Assembly (NCBI GenBank): GCA_033026295.1
Contig: CM065173.1
Span: 5,580,001-5,644,000, forward strand
Source of the DNA: Channa striata
Taxonomy: Eukaryota; Chordata; Actinopteri; Anabantiformes; Channidae
Length of the DNA stretch: 64,000 nt
Reading direction: 5' to 3'
This document shows positions 22,811 to 34,570 of the stretch, piece after piece; the first letter of the stretch is position 1, and each line of letters begins with the position of its first letter. The notes below the pieces were generated by a model. The model did no database searches and had not been told where the DNA came from. It worked only from the letters and a program-made list of their open reading frames with translations. The translations under genes and the position numbers were made by a program.

Positions 22811-25459
22811 GCATCGTTTCTCATATCTTTGTAGAAATGATTTAGCAGCATGTAGTTGGCAATGACGTAAACACCCAACAGGATTATCTGTTAAAGACAA
22901 TGTTTGGGTGGACTATGTTATTGTATTATATGTGTGTTTTGTGAAACAAAAAGTGAAATATTCAACAACTTGTGCACCATAATTCAGCCTGATGGAACTG
23001 GTGTCTTGGAAACTTTCAAATCTCCACCAGACTTTCACTTGTGTGGATTTAAACAATGCTTGGCCAAACAATAGGCAATTGTAATAACAGAGCCTCTGGT
23101 AGATTTTGCAGCTTTGTGCTTCCTGGAAAACATTTCTGTCACAAACACATTTGATTTAAATAACACACTCAAAGTCTCACCACCACACACTGGCAGTCCT
23201 GCAGAAACTCACCGCAGCCAAAAACACTGAATATTTCAGATCTAGTTCCTGTGGTGAGTCTGCAGGCTGCTGCCCACAAACTTCAACAGCACAATTACAA
23301 GAAGAGGAGAAACAAGAGGCAGCAGGAGTCTGTATCATTATCACATGGGAAAACAATAAGGCCACAGGTCAGAGGTCACGAGGGGGGTCGGGAGCTGAGA
23401 CACAGTAACCCCCCATCAAGCATGGCTGATTGAAGTCAGACATAAAGCTGACTGCTGCTCCGTGACCAGGCCGACAAACGACTCATCTTCCACCAGCAGA
23501 GAGAGAATAAAGCTTCCAGAAAAATCACCTGAAGACATCTCTGTTTGAAGGTGCACACACACACACACACACAGGCTTTATCTCCTTCTGAATGTGTTTG
23601 TTGATATGCCAAGATGAAGGAAAGGAAGGTTTTGAGTGCTGAAATCTGATTGGTCCTTTTGGTCAAAAAAGCATCACGCAGAGAGTGAACAAGGAAAAGT
23701 TTAAAGGCCTCACGTTATTGTCCTTTGCTGTGTGACGATGGCGAGGAGCGTCTCCCTGCTCGTCAACTTCACGTGCAGCGAAGCTTCGGAGAATACGGAC
23801 TGATAATCCTGCATTTGGAGACATACTGCAGTTTGATACACAGCGCTGAGGGAAAGAGGTGCTTGGGGAAATGTATTTCCCTCCTCCGTTACTACATCCA
23901 AAGACAAACTGAGATCCATCAGCGTGGCAGGGTTACAGAGCTGGTTCTGAAGCTGTGAGACTGATCCACAGTCAGAAAGACTTGGAATAATAGAGAACCA
24001 TCACGGAAGTGGCGGACTGTCCAGAATCACGGCAGGAGGACAGAGATGACTCACACAAAGAGCCCGGGAAAACATCCAAAGACCTCGATAGTGGATACCA
24101 TGTTCAGGGGGATCGCGTTTTCATAGTGATAAATTAGCTTTTGGGAGATGAATTATTATTTAAAGGTTGTATTTTGCAATTGCTCAGGTTTCCTTTGTTT
24201 TCTGCTGGATTCAGTTTGACGACGTGCAACAACCGCGTTGTGACGTTTTCCTGCTGCATTTAAATAGCTTCACCGACTTCAACACCGCTGCCCAACGAGC
24301 ATGAACACGATGCAGCGTCTGGGCTCAGGTCCGCAATGAATGTGGTTTTAACTGTCCGCCTGATGAAATAACTCCGACAGCAGTGTCTCCAGATGTTGAT
24401 AGGACTCAAATGGTCATTTTTGTGCAGCTGTTATCATGAGGATCTAATGTCTGTGATGAGAAAAGAAGCCTCTCAGCAGATTTGGCAGCAGCAGGCTGAG
24501 AGATTTTATTGGCGATAAGGGGGAAGTTGTAGTCTTATTAAAACAGTCTGAGACTCAGAGAGCTGCCGAAGTGATGAAACGCTGCAGGAAGAGGGAACCA
24601 CAGAGGTCACAACACCTCCTCCAAAATATTTAATTGGTATTTTCTCGACCCCTTCTTTTCTGCTTCTCTGGCTCCTGCCTGCTACTTAAGAAAGTCTGGA
24701 TTACTTATGCTTCAGGTGTCTCTTTCTGTAGGGGAGACGCTTATTAGCTTTTTGCTTTTGCTTTTTTTATGACTAAAAATTTAAATGATGTAACATTTTA
24801 ACACAACAAGTCTTGCAAAATATGCATCTTAAAATAGAAGTGACACAAAAGGGCTCAACACATTTACTATTACTGTTAGATCATCATTGCAACATTAGCA
24901 CACCTCTTTAATTTACTGCGTGATGACACGATGAGTATGTGATGCTGAATTAATTTGACTGAATTCCTCGAAGCTTTTTGGAGTTGTGTATGTACCAAGC
25001 CCAACATCTTTGTTCGTTCATTGTTGTTAACATGTTTCCTAATTTCCCAATTTGCACCACACACAAACTACTGGTGAGGACGACGTCAGAGGTTTATTTG
25101 TTCAACTCCTGGAATGATTTGTTGATGTTTAAAGTGTTTGGATGACGTCCAATGGTTCCAATCAGTACATTGTTAGAACTGTGTTTTATATTACCTTCTT
25201 TTGCTCTGCTCAGGAGACAAAATGAGCAAATTCAAGTTTGAATAGTGGAAAGACACTTTTATTGTACTGCAGGGATCCTGTCTCAGTTAGCAAATGAAGT
25301 GCAATGAAGCAGTCACATAGAGACAGAGTGGACTGAAGCTGTGGGAAGCATGTGACTCCAGTGTCGGAGCCGTCTGGATTTTTTTGTAGCTGGAGCTGCG
25401 AGCTAGCTACTTTAGACTGCAGATCACCGGTTTATCGCAATGTTACAGGCAGTCAAACC
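22811..25459. other. Unannotated non-coding stretch
   Basis: Contains a (CA)n tract at 23554-23573. No supported gene, RNA gene or mobile element otherwise. Confidence 0.5.
23554..23573. repeat. (CA)n microsatellite
   Basis: Uninterrupted CA run of 20 bases. Confidence 0.9.
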
Positions 25460-25535
25460 TGCATGTCTTTGGATGGTGGGAGGAAACCTGGGTACCTGGA
25501 GGAAACATTCATGTTCAACTTACATAGGAGCCCAG
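25460..25535 (-). repeat. Dispersed teleost repeat, middle fragment
   Basis: 'cctgcatgtctttggatgg', 'tgggaggaaacctgggtacc' and 'tggaggaaacattcatgttc' are the reverse strand of the middle part of the repeat at 4.5 kb (the block usually reading as spreadsheet-like 'catgttctccccgtg...cctcccacagtccaaagac'). Both ends are missing. Confidence 0.5.
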
Positions 25536-26269
25536 CTCATATTTACATTTTCAGCCATAACTGTTTAGCATTTGCTTTTTAGCTGCAAAGAATCATCATT
25601 TCGTTGGATACAGAGTTGCCATCCTGATAATCATGTACTGGGTGAATGAGACGCCCCAAAGACAATGCATCCTTAACAATGTGCATCAACAGCGGATCAA
25701 TATACCAATTCATGAAATATTTTAATCTGGACCAAACCCGTGGACTAATTAGTATCGGAAATGGAAAGTCACCACTTCTCCACCTCATCGAGGAAAAGTG
25801 TGTAGATACTTCATCTTTAACCAGAACACTGGAAAAGGGATGAAGATTAAAGCAACCTGAACATGAAAAACATTCCCCAAGCCATGAAAAAGTGTTCTGT
25901 TTGTTTTCCACGGCAGAAGAAGAAGGAACAACACGCACATTGGGTTTTTCTTCTAATCAGGTGTCCGAGCCAACCCCATTTAAATCTTTAGCCATCTTTA
26001 ATCCTATTTAAACCTCTTCATTTCTCTTTTCGTGTTAAAGTATAAAAGGCAAACTGCACATGCACAATGAGGAGTTCCAGTTATATTCTCCTTATGCATA
26101 TTTGCATGTGTGGAGTTAGTTTGTAATGTAGGAAACCAACCAAGTGACTGATCCACAAATCTTATAGTACTGTAAATCTGGTCAAAGCAATATAACAATT
26201 TAAATAACAATATAAAGAAGTTAGAAGTTAAGTATTTATTGCAATAAAACGTTCAAGTGACTAAAAATT

Positions 26270-27165
26270 GAAATCACTAAAATACTATTATATTATTAGA
26301 AATATTATTAGAAAACACGCTGATGACACGCAGTTATATCTATCTATGAAACTGGGTGAAACAAATGAATTAATCAAACTACAAGCATGTCTAAAAGACA
26401 TAAGGGACTGGATGATGTATAATTTCCTTCTTCTAAACTCAGATAAAACTGAAGTTATTGAGTTTGGGCCTAAAAGTCAAAGAAACCTGTTTTCCAACCA
26501 TATCGTTACTTTAGATGACATGACTCTGGCCCCCAGCAAGGAATCTCTGAGTCATTTTTGACTGCCAAACACATAAAACAAATCTCTAGAACAGTTAGGA
26601 GCAAAATTAGCATCCTGTCTCAAAGTGATGCTGAAAAACTGGTTCATGCATTCGTTACTTCTAGATTGGACGACTGTAATTCTCTACTTTCAGGCTGCCC
26701 CAGTACCTCTCTAAAAAGCCTCCAATTAATCCAAAATGCTGCAGCAAGATTGCTGAATGGGATTGGTAAGAGAGATCATATTTAACCATCATTAGCTTCT
26801 CTCCATTGGCTTCCCATTAAATGCAGAATATAATTTAAAACCCTTTTTCTTACCTATAAAGCTCTAAACGGTCAAGCTCCATCATACCTAAAAGATCTCC
26901 TAGTAACATATCATCCTAGTAGACCACTTTAGTCCCAAAATGCAGGCCTACTTATGGTTCCCAGAATTTCCAAAAATAGAATGGGAAGCAGAGCCTTTAG
27001 CTATCAAGCTCCTCTCCTGTGGAACCAGCTCCCAGTCCAGACTCGGGAGCAGACACCCTCTCTACTTTTAAGACCAGGCTCAAAACCTTCCTCTTCGATA
27101 AAGCTTATAGTTGGTTCTAGTCCTGCTGCTATAGGCTTAGACTGCTGGGGACCACTTTCCTCTTC
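26270..27165 (+). pseudogene. L2-type LINE ORF2 remnant, RT end to C-terminus
   Basis: The frame at 26268 reads HADDTQLYLSMKLGE, which contains the RT catalytic ADD of motif C. It continues with RDWMMYNFLLLNSDKTEVIE. A second frame (from 26558) reads SDAEKLVHAFVTSRLDDCNS and LQLIQNAAARLLNGIGKRDH. After a stop come LASLHWLPIK and TYKALNGQAPSYLKDLL, then MVPRISKNRMGSRAFSYQAP and LLWNQLPVQTRE. The last part is again frame-shifted (FKTRLKTFLFDKAYSWF). Motifs and order fit the teleost L2 clade. A deletion upstream of ADD removed most of the RT domain, and at least three frame breaks and stops make it dead. Confidence 0.82.
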
Positions 27166-27415
27166 TCTTCACTCTGTCCTCTCACCCCACATTTATATGT
27201 CACCACTGTATAACATTAACTCTGTATCTTCTTTGTCCCGTAGTCGTCTTTCTCCCTCTCTGTGTCCCTCTCTCTGTCCCTGTCTTCAGGTGTCCCCGGA
27301 TTTGGTGCTGTGCATCCTCAAGTGCACAACTACTGGTCCTACCAACCTGCCCAATGTTTTCCACTCAGCCCAACGGGTCCAGGCAGATGTCCGCCCACCC
27401 TGAGCCTGAGCACAC
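27166..27415 (+). mobile_element. L2-type LINE 3'UTR, continuation of the 26-kb copy
   Basis: 'tgtcaccactgtataaca', 'caggtgtccccggatttgg', 'ctactggtcctaccaacctg' and 'atgtccgcccaccctgagcc' follow the C-terminal remnant directly. The copy stops before the 'ctgctggaggtttcttcc' and tail parts seen at 29.0 kb, so its 3' end has been lost or replaced near 27415. Confidence 0.78.
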
Positions 27416-29010
27416 TATTGGTCAGGCAGAACATGCTATGGACTTGTTGGTTTCAAAATAAAAGCATGTCAACCTACGAAGTGGAACAACAAACAAAAGA
27501 GCAAAACATATGAAATTAAAATACACAAAAAAACCCACAAAAGGACTCATCTGTGACATATGCATGTGTTTTTTCTGTTTGATTTAGAGGACAGGTATAT
27601 GGAGGAAATCAAAAGATGTTTTTAATGAAGGCAGTGGGTGGGGCTATGACTGGAAGAAGGGCAGAAAAACAGGAAGTGAGGCACTCTGTGGTCGTTACGG
27701 GCGGTAGGAGCAAGTCTTTTTGATGTAATGAGGTCACAAAAACATCTCATTGGGAAACTGCCAGCGCAGATTAAACTTCATTAGCAATTTGTTTCTCTCT
27801 GTTGCGATTCCGTCCTCTCCTTTACTCTGCCTGCTTCTCTCTGTCTCATTTATCTCTCTATTCATTCCAAATTTTTGTGTTTGAACTTTGTTGAATCTCT
27901 ATATATGTTTTAGGAAATGTCACATTTCTTAGGCCAATTTAGTATTATTATAAATCTCATATAAATGTTATATAATTATGTTCTTACCATTCTCAACCCT
28001 GCTATCTCCATTTTTGTACTTTTCCCTTTATTGATACTTTGTGGTTTATTTGTACTTTCTTTATTCGTTTATATAATGTTAACTTTTCTGAACTACCATA
28101 GGTGCTCGTAATACTAAAACCCTCCCACATCACTTACCATGTTTCATTATATGCAGGAAAGAAAAAAAAGCTTACTTCACATTTTTGCTCTGTTCTGTCT
28201 CTTGGCATGAGTAGAACTGAACTATTTTAATGAAGGTCTAATTAACATTTTTGAACTGGGTGTTGTCCAAACAATAATCCTGAAGCCCTTTATTGGTAAT
28301 TATAGAAGGATGACTTTTGTTGCTTCCTGCTCGTTGTTAATCCTGAAGAAAGTGGATCAAAGTTTCCCTCTGGGAGAACTTTTACTGATTACAGTCACAT
28401 TACAGAGGATCAGGGGTGGCAGTCACCTGACTTTGTTCTAGACCTTGTCCAAAAAATAGAGCTATTAGGACAAAAGTCACGGTGTTGGTTAAAATGGCAG
28501 CAATGGTGATGATGAGGGTCAAAGTGCTGGTGATGGTTAGTGTAAGTTGGTAACAATGAAAATAATGTCTAGGATGACGATGAGAACAGTTTTGAAGACA
28601 AAGCTGTTTCATTTATCATTCCTTCTTGTTCAGTACTAGGCAGAAGAGCCAAATCTTGTGCCTATGTCTTGTGTTTATATTTGTTCATATCTGTTTAGTT
28701 TTAGCCATTAATCATCTTTTTTCGTCAATTTTGCATCCTTGTGCATTGCTGTAAGGTCATTTCCCATTTTCAAAATAAGGCTTTTGCAAAAAACAATAAC
28801 TTTAAAAGGTCTGGCCCCCACCTTTTAGCTGCCCGGACCTTCTTATTAACCCATCAACTCAACCGATAACCTATTAGGTAACATATTAAGTACCTCTATC
28901 AACTGTAGTAATTATAACCATTATAACATTTGTCCAATAATATTGGACTCTTCTGTTACCTCAAACAGTTACCTTTTGTTGCTCTGTTCTTTTCTCCCTT
29001 AACTTTCCTC
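27416..29010. other. Unannotated non-coding stretch
   Basis: AT-rich, with pyrimidine-rich tracts at about 27800-27870. No gene or repeat that I can name. The piece at 28.84-29.01 kb could be further decayed LINE 3'UTR, but I could not match it. Confidence 0.45.
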
Positions 29011-29247
29011 TCAGCCCGACCGGTCAAGGCAGATGTCCGCCCACCCTGATCCTGGTTCTGCTGGAGGTTTCTTCCATTTAAGGGAGTTTTCCTCTCCACT
29101 GTTGCCTATAGCTGCTCAAAGGGGATTTGATGGGTTTTCTCTAAATATTTGTTTATTCTTGAATTTATTATGTAAAGTTCCTTGAGATGACCTTGTTGTA
29201 AATTGGCAACATGTAAATAAAGTTGAATTGAATTGAATTGAATTGAA
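29011..29247 (+). mobile_element. L2-type LINE 3' end, 5'-truncated, with (TTGAA)n tail
   Basis: From 'agcccgaccggtcaaggcag' through 'ctggttctgctggaggtttc', 'gggagttttcctctccactg', 'ttgcctatagctgctcaaag' and 'ccttgagatgacc' to 'aataaagttgaattgaattg'. This is the 3' terminus of the LINE whose other parts lie elsewhere in the window. The end is a run of four to five TTGAA units, as expected for L2-clade LINEs that end in short tandem repeats instead of poly(A). The short length indicates incomplete reverse transcription or truncation. Confidence 0.82.
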
Positions 29248-30610
29248 ACAAAAATACAAATGAAATGAAATATTCTTTCAAACCTGCTCTTGCTCGCACA
29301 AACACTTCCCCCTCCTCGGTGGCTGTTTCATTTGACGCCTATGTGATTAAATGCGAATTTATAACTGGGTGTCACAGAGTGTCCGTTGCCTTTATCATCA
29401 CGCTGTCCTCACAAGCACCAAACGCTTCGTTCTCCAGATGCCACTGGCCTCTCCGTCTCAGCCTCACTTTTAAAACCTCTTGCTGATTTCCTTCCTTTTC
29501 AGACCAAACGTCTCTTTTTGTGATGAAAGAAAGACGTCAGGACTGGCGTAGTAAAAAAAGCATCTTCCTCCCCTCCAGCGGTACCTTGTTGTCTCTCCAT
29601 CCCCGCAGTCCGTCTGACAGGAGTCGTTGTTGTGTGTTGCGTTATTCAAAACCTTGGGGATCGTCGGGAGTCTTCAGCAGCCTCAGGCTTCTGATGCAAA
29701 CTTGCTTCCCATCCTTGAACTCTCAACACGCGAACCCCCTCCCCTCTCTACAAAACATGTAACATATATTTTTTAATCTACAAAGCTCATAACATGTCCG
29801 CTTTTATGTGTACACGGGAAATATGAGCATGCTTTTTTCTTTTTTGGTTTATAGGAAAATGCTTCAGGTGTTGGGAACTCAAAGAGCTGAAATGTTGAAA
29901 CACAATTCCTTGTTTCATTGGATTCATGTTTTCACATGAACTCCTCTATCTAAATTTGTTGCATTTTTCACACATTTTTATTGGTTTAATCCTGAGTTTT
30001 CAAGTGTTTTATTCACCGTGCATATTAGTCTCATTGTTTTTCTAATACCTATAATTTAGTTTAGTTATTACAAAGGCTGCTACACAAATAAAGTTTGATT
30101 GTTGATCTAATTATGTTGTTTTCATAATTTAAAAAGCGGCAGTTTTCATGTTAAATGATTATTTTCCTTTTTCAATTTCTCCACAAATGGAAATGCAATA
30201 ATAATAGCAATAATAATATTCTAACAATAATAATTGTTGTATTTGCAAGCAGATTTTTAAAAACTCAGAGGATAAGTTCACATAAAAATGTGAACTAGTG
30301 GAAAGTGATTTTGCAGTAGTAAATTTTAATAATGCTTCAGTCATGTTGTAGCACATGAGGGTAAAATATAACATGTTTTATTTAAAGAACATTCTATTTA
30401 TTACACATTAAAAAACCTAATAGACTGAAGCAAATATATACATCTACAGTAAAGCAAGAAAATAACAGTACAGTAAACAATATTTAAATTTTAATGAAAG
30501 GAATAAAGAATACAGATTACAATATTCCAAAAATATGGCGTCTTTAATTATACATTTTATATAATTACAGAAAACCGAAACGTAAGAACATAAAGCACTA
30601 AAATGGGAAG

Positions 30611-30627
30611 TGTGTGTGGGTGTGTGT

Positions 30628-30662
<35 letters not shown>
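30611..30662. repeat. (GT)n microsatellite
   Basis: GT run of about 52 bases, interrupted once by GGG and once by TATG. Confidence 0.92.
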
Positions 30663-30664
<2 letters not shown>

Positions 30665-33600
30665 CTTGAGAAGCCTCAGGAAGAATTCCTGGTTTCTATT
30701 GATGATGCATTATTGATAGTCTTTATCAAAAATTCACCTACAGTACTGCTGAATCTGCAGGCTGAGCACAGTGAATATTGTTTTTGAACTTTTAAGTTTC
30801 CAGCTACAGTTGTCGAGCACCTTTACAGCAGTAATGTAAATATGCGAGTTCTCGTTTAGCAGCGCATGTAAATAAGCTTTTATTGTAGAGTTCACATGCT
30901 GATTTTCTAACGTATATTCTCCTGATCAGTCGAACATTTAAATGTTTAAATGTCACCTCCTACAGCAGCTGGCACGACATACTGTTCCAGCCTGTGTGTT
31001 ATCATACAGCAGCGTCGACTGAAGCCGAGCGGCGTGGGCCTGAAGCCGAAACAAAATGGTATCCAAATGAATAAGACCTCACCCAGCTCGAGTTATTGGG
31101 CCAGATTTTAGACAGAACCCTGTTAGCGTCCAAAGGCAGTTCATAATCTTCATTCATTATTCATTTAATCTATACAACAAGTCATATTCAGTTCTTTCAC
31201 TGCCCTGTTTCTAATTCAGCCCAAAGCGATGGGCTGTAAGTGCGGTGGAAAATAACCCGGCCCAGCTCTGTACACCTCCCACATCATGTCTCAACACCGC
31301 CAAACTAGTCAGAAGCCAGTGGTGTTGGGGAGCACCGAAGCCCTGGGATGTCGTCTCTGATGGTTTATGTCCCTCACTCTCTCGAAGACCACTGCATAAA
31401 TATGACTGTTCATAATGCTGCTGGCAGATTGTTGTGTCTTTGCAGCAACATCCAACAAATTCCTAAACACCGAACTGTGAGAAACCTGTTGTTTCTTATT
31501 TATTTGTTGGTGATTTGATGTGGTTACCGCACCCGCAGCTGTCCACAGTCTGCGCTCCGCATGGAAGTGGGGATTATTTCAGATAATTGCATCTATACTG
31601 TCATATTTGTAATCTATTTCTAGCAGATATGTATCATATAAGAACAGTTGCAATCTTCACAGCTTAAAGAGGCAACCAGCTTTAATGGAGGACAGGGTAT
31701 GGCACAGGGTCCTCTATTTGCTGACCCCTACATTAAGGGCCACCCCTGAATGCTTAGACATTTAGTCTTAATATTCCTTCGTACATTATTAAAGTCACAG
31801 TATTACACGCTGTGGTTGAGGGTTTCTCTTTGCTGGAAGCGTTTCTTCCTCCACCGTTCTTTCCCAGAGTCCAGAGTGACGCTGGCTGATGATCCAAGCA
31901 TTCAGTGAAATTAAACGGCATCCAGAGAATTGGTGGGTTTGGATGATGGAGGGAAGAGTGAAGAGTGATGAGTGGGAGGACGGAAAGAGAGCGAGATGCT
32001 GTAGGAGTGAAAACACTAAGCGGGGGTCAAAGGTCAACACATCACACCGCTTATGTTATCCTGACAGAAACAAACGCTGGATGCTCAGAGGTAATATTGT
32101 GTTTAAATGTGAACTCTGCGGCTGGGAGGAATATTAGAGGAAACTGGTGCAATAAAATGTCCTGATACTCGCATTTATCTGTTGTTTTCTTCTCTGCGGT
32201 CGTCAGTTTCAGCTCCCGTCATGTAAACAGCTGCAGTTTAACGTCAGAATTCAAAAAGGGGGGGAACAGAGGAAAAACAGACAATTTCTGCTCGATGTGT
32301 CATGTCTGGACACCTTGTGTTTATCCAGTACTAATAAAAATCTTTTAATATGGCCCTCAACTCCAAACCTACTGAGCACTTCAGGATAAAAGAGAAAACA
32401 AGCTGCAAATCAATGAGAGAACGGAAGGACGATATAAAGAAACCAGACTTTTTCTACTAAGTTCAAAAAGACTTTGTTCATCCCTCAAGATGCATTTCGA
32501 AATGAAACTAGTCTGCTAACAACAGAGTACAACACAAATTAATACAACATTCATATATAATAAGAGAGGTAATATAGGTAATGTAAAAACAATATTAGAC
32601 CCTATTCAGGAGATGGAATGAAAAATGTAGATTCTGCTTATCATGTTATTGCCTATACAATTTATTATAGACTTTTAATATTGGGGAAGGTACATTACAG
32701 GACTGAAGTTCCTACAAACTGGGAAGCCTTGAAAGTGAACAAACTGCAGGCAGGATGGTTCAGACCTTCGACCTTCTAGGGTCTGAAGCTCCACTGCCTG
32801 AACCTGTTCTAAAAATGTACAGACAAAGACAAGCAACACTGAAAAAAATGTACGATTCAAAGTCTAAAAACTTACAAGTGTTCTGAAACTGAAGCAATCA
32901 AATGCAAGTTCTGAAGTTTTCAGGGTTAGTACCTTAACCGCTTCCACTAACACCTACATGCACCTGTCTCTTTTGTTACCTGTCTTTTTTGTTATGTTAT
33001 AAGTTGTGCACAAGCCGTTATATTCCAACAAGCTATACACCTGTACGCCATCGACCTTGCAACCAAATATTTTGAATGAATGAAGCCTATCCACCTGAAA
33101 CATGAAAAAGCACCAGTTCTCAGAAAGCGTTTTCCTATTCCTCATGATGGCTGTGTGAATAAATAGAATTTGTAGGTGTAATCGTCTCCCATGCACATTT
33201 GATTAATTGACTGGATAATTAATAAATCAATTAGAATGAGTGAACTTTGAGAAAAAGTGAGACTGAGGGTTCAAACGGGGTTTCGTTGTTTTTGTCACAG
33301 AGTCACAGTGAGCGGCCAACGGAGGCTTTTTCAGACTTCAGACACATTTTATCCTTTGAGTCTTCGCTCTTCTAACAGTCCCTAAATACGCAAAAGCTGC
33401 AAGGCTGTTTAACGTGAGTGTGTGTAGACACACAAAATATGCTCCATCTCCTCCGGTATTTGCTGTGTGTAAAAAGTGTGCCGGAACACGCCGATTGGAA
33501 TTATTTCCTTTTGTGAGGTCATAAAGGAAGCAATCCAACACAGTCCAGCTCAGTCCGAGCCGAGAACCAAGAACAGAAGATGTGAAGGTGCCCGACCCGA

Positions 33601-34238
33601 CAGGTGCTACCTTAAAAAAATGTTTGTGTTATAAAGGGCTTTAATAAACAAGATCACAAGTTTCTAACTAAGAGTTGAATGTGTAACATCACTATCTCAA
33701 AATAGGAAGGAATGAAAATCCATTTAAACAATATATATGAAGCTTGGAATAACAAACATTACCGCATTCACAATTCATTACACAATCACGTCTGAATGTG
33801 CTTTAAAAAAACCCAATGAACTTTTATAACAATCAGAATTTTTGTAATATTTTTTCTAGCAGAAGAGGAAGAAAAATAACCTGGGAAACCTGAAAATAAT
33901 CATTACATTAAATATCATAATGTAAAAGTTACAGAAGCAGACGTGAGGACGCATCTTCACCTGTGTGTCACATTTCCAGCAGGTCACTAGTGACTAAGTG
34001 GTGCTGTGATATTAGGAAAATATGGCACTAGGTTAAAAAAAAAAACAAAAGTGTTTTAACATCAAATCGTGGACGGTTGTGGTCTCAGAGGACGAGTCTC
34101 TACAGAACTTTTCAGGGACTCACAGGAAGTCACATAAGTCGTGTCCTGACACGTGTGGATCCCCCCTAAGAATAGATACAAATTTAAATCCATTCACTGA
34201 TTTTTTGATTTTCTCTTTCTCAGTAGATTCAAGTTGTG

Positions 34239-34241
<3 letters not shown>

Positions 34242-34281
<40 letters not shown>
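34242..34281. repeat. (GT)n microsatellite
   Basis: GT run of about 40 bases with one GC interruption near the 3' end. Confidence 0.93.
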
Positions 34282-34282
<1 letters not shown>

Positions 34283-34349
34283 CGGGGGGAATCTCGTTTA
34301 CATTGTACGTTACACCATTGAAATCCTCCGCAGTTGGAGATGAATGCTG

Positions 34350-34570
34350 GCTGGCGGTGACTGAGCTGGGCCCTCGGGGGACGTTGCCGGCTCTCTGGTT
34401 GCCAGATGCTCTGCCAGGTCGCGGCAACGCCACCTCGACAGCAGCAGCAGGTGGCGGTTAGCGTTTGCCAACAAACTGCTGGCAGCGGCGGCGTGCTTAC
34501 TTAGCCTCTGCCTCCAGAAAAGGCTTGGCAGCGTGGATCCGCCGTGTTAGGAAGCCGATACGCCTACGAA
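34350..34570. promoter_or_regulatory. CpG-rich GC block, candidate regulatory element
   Basis: About 220 bases with roughly 18 CpGs by eye and high GC, set in AT-rich DNA and starting 70 bases after a (GT)n tract. It has several TGCCA/TGGCA words (for example 'ttgccaacaaactgctggca'), which resemble NFI half sites. No TATA box, start site or exon is evident. It could be a small CpG island, a conserved enhancer, or simply a GC-rich patch. Confidence 0.25.

Noticed and set aside
25579..25938. 119-codon minus-strand frame followed on that strand by a CAG
   Set aside because: The frame is open on both strands, with no domain or conserved motif; not enough for an exon call.
32465..32560. Possible LINE or RTE tail ('gttcatccctcaagatg')
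   Set aside because: Only a short resemblance to the 'ttattcatccctcagg' type ends; no other part of an element is visible.
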